NCBI GenBank assembly: GCA_013399875.1
Contig: VXAZ01008245.1
Coordinates: forward strand, 280-64,279
Length of the DNA stretch: 64,000 nt
DNA from: Gymnorhina tibicen
Lineage: Eukaryota > Chordata > Aves > Passeriformes > Artamidae
Direction of reading: 5' to 3'
Shown: positions 62,901 to 64,000 of the stretch, piece by piece
How positions within the stretch are numbered: position 1 is the stretch's first letter
Layout: each line of letters begins with the position of its first letter
Translations under genes and position numbers: made by a program
Notes under the pieces: generated by a model
The model's database searches: none
What the model was told of the DNA's origin: nothing
What the model saw: only the letters and a program-made list of their open reading frames with translations

Positions 62901-63619
62901 TGCCCGTGTGTACACATACTAAGAGGCTTCTACAGAGCAGGAGCTGAACCCTGAGGGGCAGGCCTGAACCCTGCTTGCTAATTCATTTGAAAGCAGCATT
63001 TTGTGTTACTTTGGGTGGTGTGTAATTTCACAGAGGGGAGGACAGAGAGGCACAACTGGAAGTCAAAACCACTCTGTGCGTGTGGGCAGCTCCATCCCTC
63101 ACGTTGGTACTGCTTTGCTGGCTCTGGGAAGTGCACTCACCTTTCCAGTTCCTCATGTTGTCTAAGCTGGACAAGGAGATCCTCCTGGGCACCAGAGCGA
63201 CCTGAGCCCGGCAGATCCCTGCGTGCCCGTTCTGGAGGGCCCCACCGCCCACCTCGTCCCCCCTCCTGTCCGAGAAGTGGGTTGGCTTGGGCGGCCGCGG
63301 CGGGGGCGTGTTGGACAGCACATCCAGCTGCGTCACACCGTAGGGCAGCGCGTTCTGGCTCTTGTCAATCTGAAACGTTGGTGTCAGTGGCGTCCCCAGC
63401 AGTGGAGAAGAGGAGGAAAAGTCACTGGATGGCCCACTAATGTCTATGTTCCGGGACACGATGCTGGGATTTGCCAATGGGGCTCCGTCCTGGTGCACAG
63501 TGCCAGCACTGGTTGGCTGTACAAGGTACAAGGAGGGCTGGGATTGCAAGGAGTCAACAAAAACATCGTCTGATGATGTTTGCTCCAGAGATCTGTCTGA
63601 ATTTGACCAGCTGTCACAC
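53815..63619 (-). CDS. GAB3: GAB3, GRB2-associated-binding adaptor protein 3 (3' part, seven exons)
   Basis: Seven minus-strand exons join in phase to give the last ~397 residues, ending DERQSKV before TAA at 53815-53817. GAB proteins are cytoplasmic docking adaptors phosphorylated downstream of receptor tyrosine and cytokine receptors; GAB3 is associated with macrophage and lymphoid signalling. Visible motifs are SNTPPPRPPKP and PPVNRDLKP, which fit GRB2 SH3-binding sites. YVPM, YIPM and YIHM are candidate PI3K p85 sites. DYLALDF and VDYVQVD form the paired C-terminal SHP2-binding tyrosines. VPRRISLSSLDNMRNW and FISPERDGINSARIF match GAB3 specifically over GAB1 and GAB2. The exons encoding the N-terminal PH domain lie beyond the right edge. 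No frameshift or stop was seen. Confidence 0.95.
54940..55041 (-). CDS. GAB3: GAB3 penultimate exon (first SHP2-binding tyrosine)
   Basis: 102 nt in phase 0 encoding ATSPYSGAFPWTRKSNLDYL, then ALDFNSASPSPVQK. DYLALDF is the first of the paired SHP2-binding tyrosine motifs. Two AG acceptors 4 nt apart are present (AACACAG and ACAG); only the downstream one keeps the frame. Confidence 0.93.
56306..56408 (-). CDS. GAB3: GAB3 internal exon (SPERDGINSARIF)
   Basis: Encodes NRMSFISPERDGINSARIFA, then NSVSGEEEESYIHM. The human protein has YIEM at the last motif. The acceptor is TTCTTCATAG and the donor GTAATC, which is sub-consensus. Confidence 0.94.
58029..58110 (-). CDS. GAB3: GAB3 internal exon (PPPLDLRN)
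   Basis: Completes a Ser codon, then encodes RPPPLDLRNLSTIREHAAVT, then RMWTVP. It matches RPPPLDLRNLSIIREHASLT of human GAB3. The donor GTAAGT splits a Tyr codon. Confidence 0.94.
59228..59483 (-). CDS. GAB3: GAB3 internal exon (YVPM/YIPM and GRB2-binding motif)
   Basis: Encodes PCRFSPLYSTAADSAEDSYV, then PMRPSTSPSAPGSDCSPDGY, IPMSPGSATF and PPPVNRDLKPRRK. It holds two candidate p85-binding YxxM motifs and one PxxxRxxKP-type GRB2 SH3 ligand. It is GC-rich compared with its neighbours. The donor GTAAGC follows one base into a Ser codon. Confidence 0.95.
60595..60650 (-). CDS. GAB3: GAB3 internal exon
   Basis: A 56-nt exon that completes an Ala codon, then encodes DMEGSSLRSRDKRLSLNL. It aligns with DVEGQSLRHRDKRLSLNL of human GAB3. 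The acceptor is TTGTAG and the donor GTAAGTAC. Confidence 0.94.
63141..63619 (-). CDS. GAB3: GAB3 large internal exon (SH3-ligand region)
   Basis: Encodes CDSWSNSDRSLEQTSSDDVF to DNMRNWK, in 479 nt. Contains SNTPPPRPPKPTHF and LVPRRISLSSLDNM, both close to human GAB3. The acceptor is CTCCTTGCAG and the donor GTGAGTG. It begins with the last base of a codon, so at least one more coding exon lies upstream. Confidence 0.95.
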
Positions 63620-64000
63620 CTGCAAGGAGACAGAGGTCAGGACGCGAGCTTTCTTTTTCTCCTGTCTGCAAGAACACAGCAGACAAAAAAAAACAACCCC
63701 ACAGTTTGGGACAAGATCTGTCCCTTCCCTCTGAGCTGGCCTGGAGGCTGGGGCACTTTGTGGAGCACCTCGGCAACAGCAGGTGTCTGGAGGGAGGCTG
63801 TGTGTGAGATCCTCAGCCACCCACCCTGGAAAGGGACAGGACCAACATATGAAGCTCAACCACTAATCTGTGCTATGAAAAGCACCCTGTAAATTGGATT
63901 AGGCTGGTGGTCCCCTGTTGTGCTTGGGAGCCAGCCCTGAGTGGCAGGGCTCCCGGGGGCTGCGTGCCCCAGTTCCACCCCCGGACAGGCAGAGGGTGGC

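Overview
This is a vertebrate nuclear window, almost certainly from a bird. It carries short split exons with GT-AG introns and several copies of the 3' end of CR1 LINEs in the form typical of avian genomes. It also holds a decayed endogenous retrovirus with avian-type LTR fragments. I cannot resolve the species.

Two protein genes are supported, both on the minus strand. The first is a complete PICALM/AP180-family clathrin-assembly gene. Twenty-two coding exons run from the start codon at 30379-30381 to a TAG stop at 5202-5204. All splice phases close and the exons sum to 2064 nt, or 687 residues. The N-terminal half is an ANTH domain. The C-terminal half is disordered, with DLF-type clathrin/AP2 motifs and the family block around [11 protein letters not shown]. 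It is clearly neither SNAP91 nor a near-identical copy of PICALM. It mixes traits of both and looks like a third vertebrate paralogue. The second gene is the 3' part of GAB3, a GRB2-associated docking adaptor. Seven exons from 63619 down to 53815 encode the last ~397 residues; the PH-domain exons lie beyond the right edge.

Layout: 1-130 is a GC-rich edge of unknown identity. 850-5201 is AT-rich and probably the long 3' UTR of the PICALM-like gene. 5202-30381 is that gene, with a first intron of about 8.1 kb. 29.5-31.2 kb is its CpG-island promoter, where the assembly is faulty: three single-N joins and two duplicated blocks (299 and 196 bp) show unmerged overlapping contigs. 30.8-34.1 kb is a cluster of CR1 fragments and a minus-strand ERV remnant. 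35-53.3 kb is intergenic, with three more CR1 fragments in or at its edge and no gene I can support. 53.3-64 kb is GAB3.

Functionally the genes are separate: one acts in clathrin-mediated endocytosis, the other couples receptor tyrosine kinases to PI3K and SHP2. Their adjacency is informative, because human GAB2 and PICALM are also linked on 11q14. This suggests a GAB/PICALM paralogon from the early vertebrate genome duplications.
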